Assembly: GCF_003253705.1 (NCBI RefSeq)
Contig: NZ_QKYU01000012.1
Coordinates: 97,054 to 161,053, forward strand
Length of the DNA stretch: 64,000 bases
DNA from: Humitalea rosea
GTDB lineage: Bacteria; Pseudomonadota; Alphaproteobacteria; Acetobacterales; Acetobacteraceae
Direction: 5' to 3'
The notes beneath the pieces were generated by a model. The model made no database searches and had not been told where the DNA came from. It was given only the letters and a program-made list of their open reading frames with translations. The position numbers were made by a program, and so were the translations under genes. Within the stretch, counting starts at the first letter, position 1; the number at the start of each line of letters is the position of its first letter. Positions 55,394 to 64,000 of the stretch are shown one piece after another.

Positions 55394-56715
55394 TGCCGGC
55401 GATCATCCTGGGCGCGCTGCTGCTGCTTTGGCCGGCGGGGCTGAACCGCTACCCGCTGGTCTTCATCGATACCGTGTCCTTCCTGGCGCAGACGATCGTC
55501 CCCCGCATGGCCTGGGACAAGCCCATGGCCTATGGCCCCTTCCTGCATCTCGGGCATTGGGGCGTCTCGCTCTGGGGGGCGGCGCTGTTGCAGGCGCTGG
55601 TGGTGTCCTGGCTGCTGTGGCGGGTCCAGGCGGCGGCACTCGGGCGCGTCACGGTCCGCAGCCATCTGGTGCTGGTGGCGGGGCTGGCGGTGCTGACCTC
55701 GCTGCCCTGGTTCACCTCCACGCTGATGCCCGACGTGATGGCCGGGGTGGTGGTGCTCACGCTCTGGCTGCTGGGTTTCGCGGGGCCGGGGCGGCGTTGG
55801 GCGGTGGGGGCGCTGGCCAGCCTCGCGATCGCCGTGCACCTCTCGCATCTGGTGATCGCGGCGGCGGTGCTCGTCGTGGTGGTGCTGGTGACCCGGCGCA
55901 TCGGGCCCATCCTGCGCGTCGCGGCGCCGCTGGCGGTGGCGCTGGTCTTCCTGGTGGTGTCGAACGGCATCGGCCATGGGCGCTACGTCGTCTCGCCCTA
56001 TGGCGCGACCTTCGCGCTGGCGCGGTTGCAGGCCGATGGCCCGGCCGCGGTGCTGCTGCGGGACCGCTGCCCCGAGGCCGGCTGGTACCTCTGCGCCTTC
56101 ACCGACCGGCTGCCGATGGACAGCGACCAATTCCTCTGGGACCCGCGCTCCCCGGTCGCGATGGATGCGGAGGGGCGGCCGCGCAGCATGGGCACCGTGC
56201 TGATCGCCGCCGAGGCCGCCGAGATCGTCGCCGCGACCATCGCCGCCTACCCCTGGGACGTGCTGCGCCACGCGCTGGAGAACACGGCGGAGCAACTCAC
56301 CTTGTTCCGGGTCGGGGATACGCTGGGGGCGGATTACCTGCGGGTCTCGGCGCGGATGATGGTGGAGGCGGGGTTCCCCCGCGAATTGCCGAGCTTCGAT
56401 GTGGCCTTGCAGATGCGCGGCGAGTTGGCGGCGGCGGCGCTGCCCTTTCTATGGCCGCATGTGCCGGTGGTGCTGATCTCGCTGCTGCTGGCGCTGTGGC
56501 TGAGCCGGCGGCGGGAGGTCGGCGCGTTGCTCGCCTGTGTGCTGATCGGGCTGCTGGCCAATGCCGCCGCGACCGGGGCGCTGTCCAAGCCGCATCATCG
56601 CTACCAGGCGCGCATCATCTGGCTGCTGCCCTTGGTCGCGGGGCTCGCGCTGGCGCAGCGCCGGGCGGATGCGGCGCCGGTCATCGACAAGGACTACGGC
56701 GCTATTCGGCCATGA
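55393..56715 (+). CDS. polytopic membrane protein, paralogue 2
   Basis: A 440-residue protein clearly homologous to the preceding one along its whole length: LLLLWPAGLNRYPLVFIDTVSFLAQT, CPEAGWYLCAFTDRLPMDSDQFLW, GALSKPHHRYQARIIWLLPLV. The start overlaps the upstream stop by one base (TGATG). The pair arose by tandem duplication and has diverged well. Function unknown. Confidence 0.75.
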   Translation: MPAIILGALLLLWPAGLNRYPLVFIDTVSFLAQTIVPRMAWDKPMAYGPFLHLGHWGVSLWGAALLQALVVSWLLWRVQAAALGRVTVRSHLVLVAGLAVLTSLPWFTSTLMPDVMAGVVVLTLWLLGFAGPGRRWAVGALASLAIAVHLSHLVIAAAVLVVVVLVTRRIGPILRVAAPLAVALVFLVVSNGIGHGRYVVSPYGATFALARLQADGPAAVLLRDRCPEAGWYLCAFTDRLPMDSDQFLWDPRSPVAMDAEGRPRSMGTVLIAAEAAEIVAATIAAYPWDVLRHALENTAEQLTLFRVGDTLGADYLRVSARMMVEAGFPRELPSFDVALQMRGELAAAALPFLWPHVPVVLISLLLALWLSRRREVGALLACVLIGLLANAAATGALSKPHHRYQARIIWLLPLVAGLALAQRRADAAPVIDKDYGAIRP

Positions 56716-56970
56716 TTTCCGGCGCGCCAGAAACCTCGACCTCGACGGCTCCACAGAAATAGGTCCCGGTGTAGGATGGTGTCATGAATGATCCCCTCGG
56801 CACTGACCCTATCCGGAGCGGCGGAAATCACCATCGAACAGGCCTTCCTGCCGTCGGGACGGCCTTCGGAACAGCAACAATCAATCAATTCCAGCACAAT
56901 CCGCCAGGGGCTCGCCCGCGCGCTGTGTTGGACTTGACATAGGCTCGCCTCGCCGGGCGCGGGAGATGAC

Positions 56971-57921
56971 ATGGTCACGAAGGAACAGGTACAGGCCGCG
57001 TTTCATCTCATCCTTGGGCGAGAGATGCATGATGAGGCCATCATCAACCGCTTCATCGCGAACTACAAAGACGTCGCCGCCCTGCTCCGCGGTTTCCTGA
57101 ACAGCGAGGAATTCCAGATCTATCTGGCGCGGGAGGCGGCGGGTTCGACCAAATTCGTGCACCCGACCGTGGCACAATCGGTGGACACCCATGCCACCGA
57201 GGCTGAACTGAAGCGGATGGTGAAGCATATCGAGGAGTCCTGGGCGATGCTCGGGGCCTCCGAACCGCACTGGTCCGTGCTGACGGCCGCGCGCTACAAA
57301 GCCGATCAGATCGACGCCAATGCCGATGAGTTCTTCAACTCCGGCAAGTCCAGCATCAGCGAGATCAAGACCACCTTCGCCCGGAACAATCTCGACCTGG
57401 CCAGGCTGCGGAGCTGCTTCGAGCTTGGCTGCGGCGTGGGGCGGGTCTCGATCTGGCTGGCCGAAGTGTTCGACCATGTGACCGCGGCCGATATCTCACC
57501 GGCGCATCTGGCCATCGCGCGCGAGACCGCGAAGAAATACGGCCGAGACAACATCGACTTCCTGCATGTGGACCATCTGAAGCGGCTGGAGACGATCACG
57601 CCCTTCGACTTCTTCTTCTCGGTGCTGGTGTTCCAGCACAACCCGCCGCCGGTGATCCGCCAGCTCCTTACCGCCATCCTCAGCCGCATGCGGCCCGCCG
57701 GGGTCGCGCTGTTCCAGATCCCCTCGGCGATCCGGAATTACGCGTTCAGCAGCGCGACCTACCCCGCCAACCCGGCCGGCGCGATGGAAATGCACGCCTT
57801 CCCGGAGCGCGAGTTCTTCAAGCTGGTTGCCGAGCAGGGCTGCGACGTCATCGAATTCCGCACCGACCTGCATACCAACGTGAACATGCTGTCGCACACC
57901 GTGGTGCTGCAGAAGGCATAA
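56971..57921 (+). CDS. class I SAM-dependent methyltransferase with helical N-terminal domain
   Basis: A 316-residue protein. The N-terminal about 1-60 (EQVQAAFHLILGREMHDEAIINRFIANYKDVAALLRGFLNSEEFQIYL) resembles the short repeat found in proteins with DUF4214-like modules. The methyltransferase fold spans about 140-290 with motif I CFELGCGVGRVSIWLAE, motif II VTAADISPAHLAIAR, and FFFSVLVFQHNPPPVI. Substrate unknown; the N-terminal module and codon use suggest a surface-polysaccharide or S-layer context. Stands alone, with 255 bases upstream. Confidence 0.82.
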   Translation: MVTKEQVQAAFHLILGREMHDEAIINRFIANYKDVAALLRGFLNSEEFQIYLAREAAGSTKFVHPTVAQSVDTHATEAELKRMVKHIEESWAMLGASEPHWSVLTAARYKADQIDANADEFFNSGKSSISEIKTTFARNNLDLARLRSCFELGCGVGRVSIWLAEVFDHVTAADISPAHLAIARETAKKYGRDNIDFLHVDHLKRLETITPFDFFFSVLVFQHNPPPVIRQLLTAILSRMRPAGVALFQIPSAIRNYAFSSATYPANPAGAMEMHAFPEREFFKLVAEQGCDVIEFRTDLHTNVNMLSHTVVLQKA

Positions 57922-57926
57922 GCGCG

Positions 57927-60815
57927 CTACCGCGCCATCGCCCCCATCGGGAAGGAGCGCAGGTCCCGCCGCGCGGTGCGGAACACCGCATCCTGCTGGT
58001 GGTGCTTCTCGGCGGCGAGCTGCGGCACCCGCCGGGTGACCCATTCGCCCAAGGCGAGCGCCGAGATCCGGCCATCGCCATCCATTGCCGCACGCCCGCT
58101 CATCGCCTCGCGCACCGCGACGGCGAAGACGCCGTTGCGGTCATCGTAGGAATCCAGCGCCTCCTGCACGCTGGTGCTGGCGGCGAGCAGGAAGCGCCCG
58201 GTCTCATTGCCGAGGGCGGCGAGGCTGTCGATGGTCACCTGCCCGGCATGGCAGGTGTCGATGAACAGGAACCCGTCGCGCGCCCGGATGCGGGCCAGGG
58301 CCGCGACCAGCGTGCCCTCGTCGAGCGCCGAGCGGCGCAGCGAGGGCCAGTCGGCGATGCTCGCGGTTTCCTGCGGCAGGAACAGGAAGTGCCGGTCGGG
58401 TTCGGACCGCACCCCATGCCCCGCGAGGTAGAGGACGAAGGTATCCTCCGGCCGGGTGATCTGCGCCGCATTGGCCAGCGCGGCCAGGATATTGGCGCGG
58501 GTCGCATCGGCATCGGTCAGCACGGTGGACACGACGTCGGAGAACACCCCCGCGGCCCGGCTCTTCAGCACATCGGCGACGGCATGGGCATCGGCGACGG
58601 CGTAGCGCAGCCTCAGCTCCGGCAGCGCATAGGCATCCACCCCGACCGCGACCAGGATCAACCGCCCCTGCCCGGCCGGCGCCCGGACCGCGCCCGCCCG
58701 GCGCAGGTCGAAGCCCGGCCCCTCGGCGAACAGCGACCGGTCATCGGCGTAGAGCCGGGCCGAGACATGGTTTGGCCCGGGGTCCAGCGGCACCTCGACC
58801 GAGGTCTGCCCGGCCACCGCCGCCGCGCGCACGGCGATGCGGTCGTTCACCATGATGTCGAGCGGACCCAGGCCCAGCCCGCGATCCGCGGTCGCATAGG
58901 TCACGCGCAGCCCGGTCGCGCCCTCCGGCAATTCGCTGCCGCCCCAGCCCAGCGGCACGCAGCCCGCGGCGGTCACGGCACAGGCCTCGCCGGGGCTGAG
59001 GGTCGGCAGCCGGCCGATCCGTGCCCGCACCTCGCCGAGATCGGCCATCCGCGCCTCGGCGGGCGCGGCATCGCCGCGCAGCCGCGCGCGAAGCTCCGTG
59101 GGGGCGTAAAGCGCGCGATAGGCCTGCCGAAAACTCGCCCATTCCGGGGTCTGGTTGCGGCCATTGTTCAGATGCACGCCGACCAGCTCCTGCCCGCCCT
59201 CGGCGGCGTGGTCGAACAGCCCCTCGGGCGTCCAGACCACCCAGCGGCGGCCATCGGCATGCACGAACAGCGCCCCGCGCTCCGCCAGCCGGTCGGTCGC
59301 CTCGAACCAGCGGATGGTGCCATCGCCCAGGGCGACCACGGCGATGCCGTTCAGCGCCACCACGCCCCAGACCGCGCCGGGCATCGGTACCTGATCCAGC
59401 ATCCGGCCGGAGGCGTCGAACAGCCGCAGATGCGTGTCGGTGCCGAGCAGGAAGCTCTGCTCATTGGGCAGGATCGCAAGGCTGCGGCTGTATTCGCCGG
59501 GGCCGAGCGGCAGCGGGCGGCCGTTGAGCTTCGGCCGGTCCTGGTTGCGCCAATCGGTGATCCTGAGCCGCGCCGACTCCTGCCGCGCGCCATAGACCTC
59601 GGGGGCGACGCCCTGGGTCAGCCGCCCGGCCTGGGCATCGAAGACCATCGGGGCGGCATCGGGGCGCAGCAGGAAACGCACCCGCTGCCCATCGGCGCTG
59701 GCCGCGAGCACCGCGGCGGTGTTGCGGAAATCCGCGGCCGGCGAGCTGACCGCGATGGCGACGCTGCCATCGCCCGCGAGCCGCCCCCAGCCCGGATCGG
59801 CGGTGGCGAAAACCATGCCGCCGCCGGGCACCGCCAGCAGCTGGATGATGGCATCGCGCGCCACCGGAATGTCCCGCGCCGGCCCCAGGCCGAAATCCGA
59901 CCAGCGCCGGATGACGAAGCCGGGTGCGCCCGGCGCCACCGCCGCCACGCCATGGGCATAGCCCCCGGCATGCAGCTGCACGCCCCCCTGCCCATCACCG
60001 GCCCAGGCGACGGCGGGCGTGCCCTCCCCGCTCAGCCCCGCCATATCGGGGACCAGCACGGTATGCAGATCGGCGGCGGCCAGGATCTCGACCCGCAGCC
60101 GGTCCTCGAAGCCCACCGCCAGCAGCGCGCCATCGGGCGACCAGGCGATGCCATAGGGGCGCCCGCCCGGAACCGGGGCGCGTTCGGCGATGCGCCGCCC
60201 GTTCGGGGCATAGAGGCGGATCTTGCCATCCGCCGAGCTGGCGGCGAGCCGGCCCGCCGCGTCGAAGGCGACCATGCGCGCGGGGCCGTCCCAGCCCACC
60301 GAATCCTCGGACAACAGCCGGCCGTCGCGCGCATCCCAGATGCGGATGCCGGCCCGCCCGCCGAGGGCGCCGGCGAGCCGTGCGCCATCGGCCGAGACCG
60401 CCAGATGCTGCACCGGCGCCGGCAGCCCCGGCAGCCGCGCCAACAGCCGCCCGGTCGCGGTATCGAACAGATAGACGGCATAGACCCCGTCCCATTCCCG
60501 CCCGGTCAGCCCGCCGGCAAAGACCTTGCTGCCATCGGGGGTGAGGGCCACGGCGGAAAGCTCGCCTTCCTCGCCCTCCCCGATCGGGGGGCGCAGCACC
60601 GCCAGCGGCGTGCCCTCGGGCAATGCCCAAAGCCGCAGGGTCTTGTCATCCGACACCGTCGCCAGCACCCGGCCAGAGGCATCGGTCGCCATCCGGCGCA
60701 CGGGGGCGGTATGGGCGGCCGCCTCCACCCGCAGGATCGGCGCCTGCGGCGGCTCCTGCGCCGCTGCCACCCGTGGCAGCAGCAGCGTGGCGAGGAGGAG
60801 GAGCGCCCGGATCAA
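57927..60815 (-). CDS. secreted WD40-repeat caspase-family protease (peptidase C14)
   Basis: A 962-residue protein. Signal peptide about 1-20 (LLLLATLLLPRVAAAQ), then WD40-like repeats (about 30-560) such as VSDDKTLRLWALPEG, SADGARLAGALGG, IRIWDARDGRLL and GDGTIRWFEATDR. An Ig-like middle follows, then a caspase-fold domain (about 690-930) with catalytic H800 in LYLAGHG and C855 in LFIDTCHAG. These are the pair required for activity. It is exported, so it should act in the periplasm or outside. The start is unclear: TTG 60815 follows the upstream stop; TTG 60839 is an alternative. Forms an operon with the glycine-zipper lipoprotein. Confidence 0.9.
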   Translation of the reverse strand: MIRALLLLATLLLPRVAAAQEPPQAPILRVEAAAHTAPVRRMATDASGRVLATVSDDKTLRLWALPEGTPLAVLRPPIGEGEEGELSAVALTPDGSKVFAGGLTGREWDGVYAVYLFDTATGRLLARLPGLPAPVQHLAVSADGARLAGALGGRAGIRIWDARDGRLLSEDSVGWDGPARMVAFDAAGRLAASSADGKIRLYAPNGRRIAERAPVPGGRPYGIAWSPDGALLAVGFEDRLRVEILAAADLHTVLVPDMAGLSGEGTPAVAWAGDGQGGVQLHAGGYAHGVAAVAPGAPGFVIRRWSDFGLGPARDIPVARDAIIQLLAVPGGGMVFATADPGWGRLAGDGSVAIAVSSPAADFRNTAAVLAASADGQRVRFLLRPDAAPMVFDAQAGRLTQGVAPEVYGARQESARLRITDWRNQDRPKLNGRPLPLGPGEYSRSLAILPNEQSFLLGTDTHLRLFDASGRMLDQVPMPGAVWGVVALNGIAVVALGDGTIRWFEATDRLAERGALFVHADGRRWVVWTPEGLFDHAAEGGQELVGVHLNNGRNQTPEWASFRQAYRALYAPTELRARLRGDAAPAEARMADLGEVRARIGRLPTLSPGEACAVTAAGCVPLGWGGSELPEGATGLRVTYATADRGLGLGPLDIMVNDRIAVRAAAVAGQTSVEVPLDPGPNHVSARLYADDRSLFAEGPGFDLRRAGAVRAPAGQGRLILVAVGVDAYALPELRLRYAVADAHAVADVLKSRAAGVFSDVVSTVLTDADATRANILAALANAAQITRPEDTFVLYLAGHGVRSEPDRHFLFLPQETASIADWPSLRRSALDEGTLVAALARIRARDGFLFIDTCHAGQVTIDSLAALGNETGRFLLAASTSVQEALDSYDDRNGVFAVAVREAMSGRAAMDGDGRISALALGEWVTRRVPQLAAEKHHQQDAVFRTARRDLRSFPMGAMAR

Positions 60816-60819
60816 GGAC

Positions 60820-61806
60820 TTAACCGGCAGTGAGTTCAAATCCGCCGGACTGCGCGAGGCGTTCGGCATTGCCGACCGTCTGCGCGAAATTGTCACGGCG
60901 GGCGACGTTGGTGGCGGCGAGGCTGCGGACATCGCTCGCGGCCGTCGGGGTCGCATCCGGCAGGCGCGTCGGAGTCTGCAACGCCTCGACCGGCGCATAG
61001 CCGCGCAGGCCGGAGGAGGTTTCGACCAGCGCATAGCCGCCGCTCGCCGGGCTCACCTGCACCACCTCGCGCGGGGACAGCTGCGCGATCTCGACGCTGG
61101 CGCCGGTGGGCGAGAGCTTCACCGGCACCGCGCGCCGCGCCGTCGCGCGGATCGGCTGGGCGCGGCCGACCAGGGCGCCGGCCAGCGAGGCCTTGCCGCC
61201 CGGCACCACATTGTCGATGGCGGTGTCGAATTCGGCGCCACGGGTGCCGATCTGCGTGTTGATCTGCTGCGCAAGGGCGATATCCCGCTGGGCGCGGCCA
61301 CGGATCTCGGCCATCCGGGCGAGGCCGGTCGGGCGATCCACCCGCCCTTCCAGCACGGCCTGACGGATGGTCTGGGCGGAGCGGTAGCGGCAATCCATCA
61401 GCTGGTCGAAGGCGACCTGGGTGCGGACCAGCTCGATATTCTCCTTCTCCAGGTCACTGCCGACCTGGGCCGTGACCGCGGCCTGATCGCCCGCCTGGCG
61501 CTGCACGGCCGAGAAATAGCCGACCGCGGCCCCGCCGGCACCGCCGATCGCCGCCCCCAGCAAGGCGCCACGCCAGTTGCCGCTGGCGAGCCCGCCGATC
61601 GCGGCCCCGGCCAGGGCGCCGACGGCGGCACCGCGCAGGATATCCTCGGCGAAGAAATTGCCCGTGCTGTCCAGCGCCACGACCTGGGTGCGGCAGGCAT
61701 CGGTCCCGTCGTCAGCCCCGATACGCCCCGCGCGCGTGGTCACACAGCCTGTCAGCAGGAGGGAGGCGGTCAGCAGGGCGGTGGCGCGGTAGAGGGGGCG
61801 GGGCAT
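60820..61806 (-). CDS. glycine-zipper lipoprotein with SH3-like C-terminus
   Basis: A 328-residue lipoprotein. Lipobox LLLTGC (Cys near 21), then a glycine-zipper segment GAAVGALAGAAIGGLASG...LLGAAIGGAGGAAVGYF (about 60-100), a coiled region rich in Q/E/R (about 105-190), and a short beta domain (about 235-290) like SH3 with EVVQVSPASGGYALVETSSGLRGYAPV. Glycine zippers form membrane-embedded bundles. Its stop is directly before the caspase start, so the two are cotranscribed and likely act together. Function is inference from this pairing. Confidence 0.8.
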   Translation of the reverse strand: MPRPLYRATALLTASLLLTGCVTTRAGRIGADDGTDACRTQVVALDSTGNFFAEDILRGAAVGALAGAAIGGLASGNWRGALLGAAIGGAGGAAVGYFSAVQRQAGDQAAVTAQVGSDLEKENIELVRTQVAFDQLMDCRYRSAQTIRQAVLEGRVDRPTGLARMAEIRGRAQRDIALAQQINTQIGTRGAEFDTAIDNVVPGGKASLAGALVGRAQPIRATARRAVPVKLSPTGASVEIAQLSPREVVQVSPASGGYALVETSSGLRGYAPVEALQTPTRLPDATPTAASDVRSLAATNVARRDNFAQTVGNAERLAQSGGFELTAG

Positions 61807-62049
61807 TGAGCATGTCCTTCTTCGACCAGACATTTGTAACCAGCCCGGAAACACTAGCGTCAGCAAACTTGCAACGCCAAGCGCGCTCCCCGACGACCGG
61901 CAACATTATTCCGTCAGCAGTGATCCGTCAGTTCGAATTTACCGGAGCCTACGGCGGCCCTCACGACCAAGACTGGCCCCCGACCGGCGCCCTGGTCTAG
62001 GCTCATTCCGCAACCGGTGCGCCCGACACACCGATGGGAGACAGTCGCG

Positions 62050-63165
62050 ATGACCATTCAACGCAGACCGCTGATCGCCGCCACGGCGCTTGCCGCCCTG
62101 GGCATGGCCCGCCACGCCGCGGCGCAGTCCGGCACCATCCGCATTGCCAGCGCGGGACCGATGACCGGCTCCAACGCGGCCTTCGGCGGGCAGATGAAGG
62201 CCGGCGCCGAACAGGCCGTGGCCGATATCAACGCCGCCGGCGGCGTGCTCGGGCAGCAGCTTGCGCTGGAAATCGGGGATGACGCCTGCGATCCGCGCCA
62301 GGCTGTCTCCGTCGCCAACCAGTTGGCCGGGCGCGGCGTGAAGTTCGTGGCCGGGCATTTCTGCTCCGGCTCCTCCATCCCCGCGCGCGATGTCTATGCC
62401 GAGGAAGGCGTGCTGCAGATCAGCCCCGCCAGCACCAACCCGGCCTTCACCGAACAGGGCAAGTGGAACACCTTCCGCGTTTGCGGGCGGGACGACCAGC
62501 AGGGCCAGGTCGCCGGCGCCTATATCGCGCGGCACTTCGCCGGCAAGAAGATCGCGATCCTGCACGACAACTCCGCCTATGGCCGCGGCCTGGCGGAAGA
62601 GACCAAGAAGGCGCTGAACGCGGCCGGCATGACCGAGACGCTGTTCTCCGCCTATACCGCCGGCGAGCGCGACTACAGCGCGCTGGTCAGCCGGATGAAG
62701 CAGGCGGGGATCGAGGTCGTCTATGTCGGCGGCTATCACACCGAATCCGGGCTGATCGTGCGTCAGGCCAAGGAGCAGTCGCTCGACATCACGCTGATCG
62801 GCGGCGATGCGCTGGTGACCAATGAATTCTGGCAGATCGCGGGCACCGCCGGCGAAGGCACGCTGATGACCTTCGCCTCCGACCCGCGCAAGCGGGCGAC
62901 GGCGGCCGAGGTGATCCAGCGCTTCCGGGCCAAGAACATCGATCCGGAAGGCTATGTGCTCTACTCCTACGCCGCCGTGCAGGTCTTCGCCGCCGCGGCC
63001 ACCAAGGTCGGCGCCGTCGATCCGCGCAGGATCGCGACGGCGCTGAAGGCGGATGGCCCTTGGCAGACGGTGCTCGGTCCGATCTCCTTCACCGCCAAGG
63101 GCGATGTGACCGTGCCGGACTACGTCTTCTACATCTGGCGCAACGGCGCCTACGCCGAGGTCTGA
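62050..63165 (+). CDS. branched-chain amino acid-type ABC transporter substrate-binding protein
   Basis: A 371-residue periplasmic binding protein of type I (LivK-like). Signal peptide about 1-26 ending RHAAAQ. Seen: IRIASAGPMTGSNAAFGGQMKAGAEQAVADINAAGGVLGQQL, VAGHFCSGSSIPARDVYAEEGVLQISPAS, YGRGLAEETKKAL. The ligand may be a branched-chain amino acid or another small carboxylate. No permease genes follow; the next gene is a hydrolase, so it is an orphan component here. Confidence 0.93.
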   Translation: MTIQRRPLIAATALAALGMARHAAAQSGTIRIASAGPMTGSNAAFGGQMKAGAEQAVADINAAGGVLGQQLALEIGDDACDPRQAVSVANQLAGRGVKFVAGHFCSGSSIPARDVYAEEGVLQISPASTNPAFTEQGKWNTFRVCGRDDQQGQVAGAYIARHFAGKKIAILHDNSAYGRGLAEETKKALNAAGMTETLFSAYTAGERDYSALVSRMKQAGIEVVYVGGYHTESGLIVRQAKEQSLDITLIGGDALVTNEFWQIAGTAGEGTLMTFASDPRKRATAAEVIQRFRAKNIDPEGYVLYSYAAVQVFAAAATKVGAVDPRRIATALKADGPWQTVLGPISFTAKGDVTVPDYVFYIWRNGAYAEV

Positions 63166-63227
63166 GCCCCCTTTTCGCCCCCGTTCGGCTTGGCCGGGCG
63201 GGGGTTCGCTTCTCAGGATAACGCCCC

Positions 63228-63911
63228 ATGATGATCGATGCCCTCGACGGCAGCGGCAGCTTCGCCGCCTATGTCGCCACGCCCAAGACGCCGCGCGGCG
63301 GCACCGTGGTGCTGATCCAGGAAATTTTTGGCGTGAACCATGCCATGCGCGCGCTCTGCGACTGGGTCGCGGATATGGGGTTCCATGCCATCGCGCCGGA
63401 CCTGTTCTGGCGCATCGAGCCGGGCATCGACATCACCGATAGCACCGAGGCGGAATGGAAGCGCGCCTTCGAACTGTTCAACCTGTTCGACCAGAAGAAG
63501 GGGGTCGAGGATCTGACCGCGACCCTGGCCGCGGCGCGCAAGCTCGGCGATGGCCGGGCCGGCACCATGGGTTTTTGTCTGGGCGGCAGGCTCGCGGCGA
63601 TGATGGCGATCGGCTCGGATGCCGATTGCAACATCTCCTATTACGGCGTCGGGCTGGAAGGCATGGCCGATGACTTCGCCAAGGTGAAGGCGCCTTTGCT
63701 GATGCATATCGCGGAGAAGGACAGGTTCGTGCCGCCGGAAGCGCAGGCCAAGATCCTGGCGGCGGTGAAGGGGCTGCCGAACATCGCGGCGCATGTCTAT
63801 CCGGGCGTGGACCATGCCTTCGCGCGCATGGGCGGGCATTCCTGGGACGGGCTGGCGGCGACCATCGCCAATGGGCGGACGGCGGAGTTGCTGGCGCGCG
63901 TGCTGGGCTAA
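63228..63911 (+). CDS. dienelactone hydrolase family protein
   Basis: A 227-residue alpha/beta hydrolase of the dienelactone type. Catalytic residues: Cys in GTMGFCLGGRLA, Asp in IAEKDRFVPPEA, His in YPGVDHAFARM; the gate Glu is in LIQEIFGVNHAM. Carboxymethylenebutenolidase is the common annotation, used in chlorocatechol degradation, though many homologues have other ester substrates. About 60 bases after the binding protein; cotranscription is possible but not certain. Confidence 0.93.
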   Translation: MMIDALDGSGSFAAYVATPKTPRGGTVVLIQEIFGVNHAMRALCDWVADMGFHAIAPDLFWRIEPGIDITDSTEAEWKRAFELFNLFDQKKGVEDLTATLAAARKLGDGRAGTMGFCLGGRLAAMMAIGSDADCNISYYGVGLEGMADDFAKVKAPLLMHIAEKDRFVPPEAQAKILAAVKGLPNIAAHVYPGVDHAFARMGGHSWDGLAATIANGRTAELLARVLG

Positions 63912-63978
63912 GCGACTGTCTTGCTGGTCAATGGTCGTTCTGCCTTTTGATGCTTGCCGGGATCCCGGTTCGGTTCAA

Positions 63979-64000
63979 GGCGGGCGCTGCGCGCCCCCGC
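63979..64000 (+). repeat. REP-like palindrome, copy 3 (cut by window edge)
   Basis: GGGCGCTGCGCGCCCCCGC at the right edge begins like the copy at 17407 (GGGGGCGCTGCCCCC...CCCGCC). Only the first hairpin is inside the window. Confidence 0.4.

Noticed and set aside
57999..60833. 944-codon plus-strand frame across the caspase gene
   Set aside because: Antisense shadow; the minus-strand product shows clear domains and catalytic residues.

Overview
The window looks like a chromosomal segment of a GC-rich alphaproteobacterium, most likely Acetobacteraceae (Rhodospirillales, Roseomonas-like). Reasons: very high GC with strong third-position bias, two-subunit glycyl-tRNA synthetase, pyruvate phosphate dikinase, a fused shikimate kinase/3-dehydroquinate synthase divergent from xerD, the hemC<>tsaD/gpsA arrangement, and many periplasmic binding proteins and HWE-type kinases. 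This is inference; no rRNA or tRNA gene was seen.

1-11.5 kb: the N-terminal part of a G3E GTPase running off the left edge, a secreted protein made of two repeats, a decayed TRAP binding-protein fragment, a TPP riboswitch in front of an orphan ABC binding protein of the oligopeptide family, a compositionally odd patch with a uracil-DNA-glycosylase-like gene, YqgE, a peroxiredoxin, a receiver/HWE kinase pair, the aroK-aroB fusion, xerD and an NTF2-like protein. 11.6-23 kb: glyQ-glyS-ppdK, a small AT-rich island (HEPN-like gene, DUF4096 transposase-like gene) that ends a broken luciferase-type monooxygenase, then dcd-murA-hisG-hisD. 23-33.5 kb: rsmI divergent from an LpoA-like lipoprotein, phoR, an FMN reductase-TetR operon, a methyltransferase, and three nucleotide-sugar genes. 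33.5-41 kb: a DegP-like protease, an epimerase, an ECF sigma/anti-sigma locus with two matching divergent promoters, and insertion-sequence scars.

41-50 kb: hemC divergent from tsaD-rlmJ-gpsA, then a Pho box and pstS-pstC-pstA-pstB-phoU-phoB. The matching sensor phoR lies about 23 kb upstream. 50-64 kb: a three-gene split nitrile hydratase/thiocyanate hydrolase operon, a GFA protein, pgsA, a lipoprotein, moaD-moaE, two tandem paralogous membrane proteins, a methyltransferase, a WD40-caspase protein with a glycine-zipper lipoprotein, a branched-chain amino acid binding protein and a dienelactone hydrolase.

The signals I rate highest are the TPP riboswitch on an SBP_bac_5 protein, the two symmetric GGAATA-N14-GTGTCT promoters of the ECF locus, the split hydratase operon, the secreted caspase/glycine-zipper pair, and a REP-like palindrome family with one copy translated inside a small gene.
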